A stretch of 8,408 nt of DNA from contig CAKZOQ010000169.1 in the NCBI GenBank assembly GCA_937136445.1, positions 1-8,408 of the forward strand, in the 5' to 3' direction. The DNA is from an uncultured Gemmatimonadota bacterium. Its GTDB lineage: Bacteria; Gemmatimonadota; Gemmatimonadetes; Longimicrobiales; Gaopeijiaceae. The number at the start of each line of letters is the position of its first letter. Position 1 is the stretch's first letter. Made by a program: the position numbers and the translations under genes. Below the pieces are notes generated by a model that saw nothing but the letters and a program-made list of their open reading frames with translations, had not been told where the DNA came from and ran no database searches. Shown in pieces: positions 5,568 to 8,408 of this stretch.

Positions 5568-6295
5568 AGCGTTGGGTGCTGCGAGCCCCGGTGCTGGCGC
5601 TGCTCGCGTGGGTCATGGGGGTGGTGGGTGCCGCGGCGCAGACCATGGACGACCACGTCTACTGGTTCGTTTCCTTCGAAGAGCTGGAGTATCGACCGGG
5701 TCCGGCCGAGGAGCCTCTCGTCTACGACGCAGAGATGTGGGTCGGTGGGGACATGGATCGACTCTGGCTCAAGGCCCATGGGGAACAGTCCACCCTGGAG
5801 CCGGCGGGACACCTGGAGGCCCAGGCCCTCTACAGCCGAACCGTCTCCCCCTTCTGGAACGCCCAGGTGGGTCTCCGTCTGGATCGCGAGTACGGGGACG
5901 GCACCGGGGCCACACGCGGCCATCTGGCTGCCGGCCTCCAGGGACTGGCCCCCTACTGGTTCCACGTGGAGAGCTTCCTCTTCCTGAGCCAGGACGCTGA
6001 CGTCTCCGCCCGTCTGGAGGTCGGATGGGACATGCTGTTCACGCAGCGGTTGGTGCTGGAGCCCGAGGTGGAGGTGGCGCTGGCCCTCCAGGACGTTCCG
6101 GAGTGGGGCGTGGGCTCGGGCCTGAACCAGATCGAGCTGGGGGCCCGACTCCGCTACGAATTCCTCCGGGAGCTGGCCCCGTACGTGGGCTGGTCCTGGG
6201 CTCGACGCTTCGGGGAGGCGGCGGATCTGGCCCGTGCCGAGGGGCAAGAAGTGAGTCGCGGCGCCCTCGTCCTCGGGCTTCACTGGTGGTACTGA
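5564..6295 (+). CDS. copB: CopB-type outer-membrane copper resistance protein
   Basis: A 243-aa outer-membrane protein of the CopB/PcoB family. A signal peptide (MKRWVLRAPVLALLAWVMG, cleavage likely after AAA at residue 25) is followed by HVYWFVSFEELEYRPG. It then has the typical DAEMWVGGDMDRLWLKAHGE (about 55-74), and repeated amphipathic strands such as NAQVGLRLDREYG, SARLEVGWDM and GARLRYEFLRELAPYVGWSW. The chain ends LHWWY, an aromatic terminus of the kind recognised by the BAM machinery. The His/Met-rich N-terminal segment seen in Pseudomonas CopB is missing, so it is a short form; the oxidase next door carries the Met-rich segment instead. The ATG lies inside the oxidase stop (ATGA), which implies coupled translation. 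CopB is known to be needed for full copper resistance, but its exact role at the outer membrane is not settled. Confidence 0.93.
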   Translation: MKRWVLRAPVLALLAWVMGVVGAAAQTMDDHVYWFVSFEELEYRPGPAEEPLVYDAEMWVGGDMDRLWLKAHGEQSTLEPAGHLEAQALYSRTVSPFWNAQVGLRLDREYGDGTGATRGHLAAGLQGLAPYWFHVESFLFLSQDADVSARLEVGWDMLFTQRLVLEPEVEVALALQDVPEWGVGSGLNQIELGARLRYEFLRELAPYVGWSWARRFGEAADLARAEGQEVSRGALVLGLHWWY

Positions 6296-6326
6296 TGCCT
6301 CCGGACCCTCCTTCCCACTTCGCACC

Positions 6327-6353
6327 GGAGGACGGCGCTCCAGCGCCGCGACC
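6327..6353 (+). promoter_or_regulatory. Shine-Dalgarno and hairpin bridging to the permease GTG start
   Basis: GGAGG-type site CGGAGGA (core 6327-6331) lies 22 nt before the GTG at 6354, too far to work linearly. Between them CGGCGCT (6333-6339) pairs with AGCGCCG (6342-6348) in a perfect 7-bp stem; in practice this is probably 6 bp with a 4-nt loop. Folding it out leaves about 6 nt between the site and the start codon, a normal spacing. The same hairpin could also respond to translation of copB, which stops at 6295. Confidence 0.45.
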
Positions 6354-7562
6354 GTGGAGCCGCTGAGCGCCCTGGCAGAAGGCTCGCGCACCGCCCTGGG
6401 CTTCTTCTGGAAGTCCGGGTGGGCCTTCGTCCTGGGGTATTTCATCAGCGCCATGATCCAGGCCTTCGTGCCCAAGGCCCGGCTGACGCGGCACATGGGG
6501 GATCCGGACGCCGGCTCGATCTCCCTCGCGGCCCTCTTCGGAGCCATCTCCTCCTCCTGCTCCTTCGCGGCCCTCTCGGCGGCGCGGGCCCTGGTCCTCA
6601 AGGGGGCTCATTTCGTCGCGGCGGTGGCGTTCATGTTCGCCTCCACCAACCTCGTCATCGAACTCGGCATTCTCATCTTCGTCTTCCTGGGATGGGAATT
6701 CGTGGTCGCCGAGCTGGTGGGTGGGGTGGTGATGATCGTCATCAGCGCCACGTTCATCAGGCTGACCTACCCGGAGAGCTGGCTGGAAGCCGCCCGGGAG
6801 CGGGTCGAAGAGGCCGCCGGCGGCAACGAAGACGACTTCGACTGGAAGGAGCGAGTCACCACCGCCGAAGGCTGGCGGCGGGTGGGCCACAACTTCGTGT
6901 CGGAGTGGGGGATGGTCTGGGAGGAGATCCTCATCGGCTTCACCGTGGCGGGCTTCGTAGCCGTGCTCGTGCCCGACTCCTGGTGGGGCGCCATCTTCCT
7001 CCTCGAGTTGCAGGGCGATTGGCCCCAGTGGCTCATCGTCGTGGAGAACGCCCTGGTGGCGCCCTTCGTCGCGGCTGCCACCTTCATCGGGAGCATGGGC
7101 AACATCCCACTGGCCACGGTCCTCAGCGCCAACGGCGTGCTCTTCGCCGGGATCATGGGCTTCATCTACTCCGACTTGGTGGTGCCTCCGCTCGTGGCCG
7201 TCAACGCCAGGTACTACGGGTGGAAGGTGGCCCTCTACATTGCGGGCATCATGTACGTGAGCATGGTACTCACGGCGCTCCTGCTCCATACGGGCTTCGG
7301 GGCGCTGGGGATGACGCCGGAGAGCCAGCGGGTGGTGGAGGAGGTCACCCGTTTCCAGATCGACTACACCTTCTGGTTGAATCTCGTGACGACCTTGGTG
7401 GCAGGATGGCTCTTCTGGCTCCACCGGCGGTTCCTCGCCACGGGGATGGGCGGCGACGGCATGGACATGCCGGGAGGGGGAGTGGTGAAGCGGTCGGCGG
7501 CCTGGATTGCGGTGAGCGTGGTCATCCTGGGTACCGTGCTCTGGCTCGTCCCCTCGGCATGA
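6354..7562 (+). CDS. Membrane permease, DUF318/ArsP_1 (YraQ-like) family
   Basis: A 402-aa inner-membrane protein with about eight to ten hydrophobic segments (roughly 22-38, 58-78, 86-108, 112-137, 190-208, 233-247, 259-283, 290-313, 339-356, 382-399). Two family-like half-repeats are visible. The first has ISSSCSFAALSAARALVLKG (66-84 region), where the family normally has a Cys-Ser-Cys type motif, followed by AFMFASTNL. The second has GNIPLATVLSANGVLFAG (249-266) followed by SDLVVPPL. Cys69 is the only cysteine. A hydrophilic loop (143-188) separates the halves, and a Met/Gly loop GMGGDGMDMPGGG (364-376) precedes the last helix. ArsP_1 members include organoarsenical exporters; many others have unknown substrates. 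Its place behind copA-copB suggests metal or thiol-linked transport, but the substrate is an inference. The start is GTG; no other start exists in frame between the copB stop and 6354. Confidence 0.8.
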   Translation: MEPLSALAEGSRTALGFFWKSGWAFVLGYFISAMIQAFVPKARLTRHMGDPDAGSISLAALFGAISSSCSFAALSAARALVLKGAHFVAAVAFMFASTNLVIELGILIFVFLGWEFVVAELVGGVVMIVISATFIRLTYPESWLEAARERVEEAAGGNEDDFDWKERVTTAEGWRRVGHNFVSEWGMVWEEILIGFTVAGFVAVLVPDSWWGAIFLLELQGDWPQWLIVVENALVAPFVAAATFIGSMGNIPLATVLSANGVLFAGIMGFIYSDLVVPPLVAVNARYYGWKVALYIAGIMYVSMVLTALLLHTGFGALGMTPESQRVVEEVTRFQIDYTFWLNLVTTLVAGWLFWLHRRFLATGMGGDGMDMPGGGVVKRSAAWIAVSVVILGTVLWLVPSA

Positions 7563-7566
7563 CGCG

Positions 7567-7600
7567 CCTGGACGACGATCGGGACGTTCCGTCGTTCAGG
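7567..7600. terminator. Strong hairpin after the permease gene
   Basis: CCTGGACGACG (7567-7577) pairs with CGTCGTTCAGG (7590-7600) over 11 bp with one G-U pair and a 12-nt loop. It begins 4 nt after the permease stop. No T-run follows directly (the nearest is CCTTTCT at 7617-7623), so it is either an atypical terminator or a 3'-end stabiliser that sets permease expression apart from the DUF305 gene. Confidence 0.55.
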
Positions 7601-7656
7601 ACGGACCAACCCGGAACCTTTCTAGCAACCTCCAGCACGCTGAACCGGAGACATCC

Positions 7657-8274
7657 ATGAACGACACGCGCGACGACAGCGGCGGGACCCTCGCATCTCA
7701 ATCCGCGGAGGCTGGGACCGAGCACGGTGGATGGGGACGCTACATCCGTTTTCTCGCCATGATCGCCGTCGCCATGGTGGCCATGTACGGTCTCATGTAT
7801 GTGAACTCCATGCAGTTGGGCCACATCCACTGGAGTGAGACCCGAGCGTACATGACGCTGCTCATGGGTGCGGCCATGGCGCTCATCATGTTGGGGTTCA
7901 TGCTGGGGCGATATCGCAACGCCAAGCTGAACCTGGGGATCGTCCTCATCAGCCTGGTGTTCGGGGGCCTCGCCATCCATCTCGTCCGGAGCCAGACGAC
8001 GGTGCAGGACCGATCGTTCATGAAGGCCATGATCCCCCACCATTCCATCGCCATCCTCACCAGTGAGCGGTCCGAGACCCGAGACCTCCGCGTCTGCGAG
8101 CTCCAGGTGGCGATCATCGAGGCGCAACGGCGCGAGATCGCCGAGATGGAGTGGCTCATCGACGACATCGACGAGAATGGACCCGCGGAGACGGTGGCGG
8201 ATGCGCGGGCCCGATCCGTGCCCGACTTCGAGGGGACCAGCACGCGGAGCTGCCCCGGCGACGGACGACCGTGA
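7657..8274 (+). CDS. Membrane-anchored DUF305 protein with three Met-rich helices
   Basis: A 205-aa inner-membrane protein. A polar N-tail (1-28) is followed by three transmembrane helices: about 29-49 (with several Met), 64-84 (Met-rich) and 92-110. A DUF305 segment (about 119-170) follows, with SFMKAMIPHHSIAIL (His128-His129) and IIEAQRREIAEMEWLI. DUF305 proteins are four-helix, ferritin-like modules that often occur in copper clusters, and their paired His and Met residues are candidate metal ligands. Here the second family helix carries Cys147, where many homologues have a non-Cys residue, and the tail ends with Cys199. The domain is short, covering about one DUF305 helix pair. ATG 7657 has GGAG 6 nt upstream. 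It is separated from the permease by 94 bp and a hairpin, so it may have its own promoter. It converges with the kinase gene 2 nt away. Confidence 0.85.
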   Translation: MNDTRDDSGGTLASQSAEAGTEHGGWGRYIRFLAMIAVAMVAMYGLMYVNSMQLGHIHWSETRAYMTLLMGAAMALIMLGFMLGRYRNAKLNLGIVLISLVFGGLAIHLVRSQTTVQDRSFMKAMIPHHSIAILTSERSETRDLRVCELQVAIIEAQRREIAEMEWLIDDIDENGPAETVADARARSVPDFEGTSTRSCPGDGRP

Positions 8275-8276
8275 AC

Positions 8277-8408
8277 TCAGGCCGACACCTCCAGGCTCTG
8301 AGCCTCGGGGGCATCGACGGGGATCTCGATCATGAATCGGGCGCCGCCTCCCGAGCGGTTCTGGGCTGATACCTGGCCGCCCAATCCCTCGACCATGGCC
8401 CGAACGAT
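8277..8408 (-). CDS. Sensor histidine kinase, C-terminal end (cut by window end)
   Basis: The last 43 codons of a gene that enters from the right edge. The translation IVRAMVEGLGGQVSAQNRSG followed by GGARFMIEIPVDAPE matches the end of a HATPase_c domain: the helix after the ATP lid (IV..M...LGG.V.A.N), then the G-x-G-ARF box and the final beta-strand. The kinase would autophosphorylate on His and pass phosphate to a response regulator encoded outside the window. Convergent placement with a 2-nt gap to the DUF305 stop means mutual read-through is likely. A 13-nt odd palindrome, AGGCTC-T-GAGCCT (8293-8305), lies within this coding end and could help stop transcription of the DUF305 gene. A role in copper sensing (CusS/CopS-like) is plausible from context only; no sensor domain is visible. 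Confidence 0.85.
   Translation of the reverse strand: MVRAMVEGLGGQVSAQNRSGGGARFMIEIPVDAPEAQSLEVSA

Noticed and set aside
6039..7424. Minus-strand open frame of about 461 codons antisense to copB and the permease
   Set aside because: Its translation is a low-complexity Gly/His/Glu/Pro mix spanning two good genes on the other strand; no start signal or motif.
1..8408. Insertion sequences, CRISPR arrays, tRNA or rRNA genes
   Set aside because: No transposase-like frame, terminal inverted repeat pair, regularly spaced direct repeats, or tRNA/rRNA-like sequence was recognised on either strand.

Overview
The window is a high-GC, gene-dense stretch that looks like a chromosomal piece from a Gram-negative bacterium. 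Three envelope signatures support that: a CopB-type outer-membrane protein ending in Trp-Trp-Tyr, a second small beta-barrel-like exported protein, and a lipoprotein. Gene style and content would fit Gemmatimonadota or a similar high-GC phylum, but this is a guess from general appearance; no rRNA or phylogenetic marker was compared.

Left edge (1-1110): the N-terminal part of an inorganic pyrophosphatase gene (minus strand, cut by the window) is divergent from a bipartite VOC/extradiol-dioxygenase-like gene. The 104-bp gap between them is bounded by a 7-bp inverted repeat that abuts both start codons. Next (1126-3276, minus strand) come three genes read leftwards: a DUF411/CopG-type lipoprotein, a tandem universal stress protein, and a small exported beta-barrel-like protein. 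The last two are 4 nt apart. The barrel gene and the VOC gene converge, and both stop codons lie in the arms of one hairpin (1107-1129).

Centre (3277-3692): a 416-bp divergent region separates the minus-strand DUF411 gene from the plus-strand copper operon. It contains a 52-codon remnant of a P1B-type (CopB-like) copper-transporting ATPase. The remnant lacks every catalytic motif and is the clearest sign of gene decay in the window.

Right part (3693-8274, plus strand): a Tat-exported CopA/PcoA-type multicopper oxidase overlaps copB by ATGA. A 402-aa permease of the DUF318/ArsP_1 type follows 58 nt later. After a strong hairpin and a separate ribosome-binding site comes a membrane-anchored DUF305 protein. 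At the right edge, convergent and only 2 nt away, is the C-terminal end of a sensor histidine kinase (minus strand).

Taken together this is a copper (or related soft-metal) envelope-detoxification island. The oxidase would oxidise Cu(I) in the periplasm, CopB would act at the outer membrane, and the Cys-rich CopG-like lipoprotein and Met-rich DUF305 protein are candidate periplasmic or membrane copper handlers. The permease is a candidate transporter, and the kinase is a possible metal or envelope-stress sensor. The most interesting points are the ATPase fossil beside an intact permease-DUF305 pair, and a hairpin that appears to bring the permease Shine-Dalgarno into register with its GTG start.
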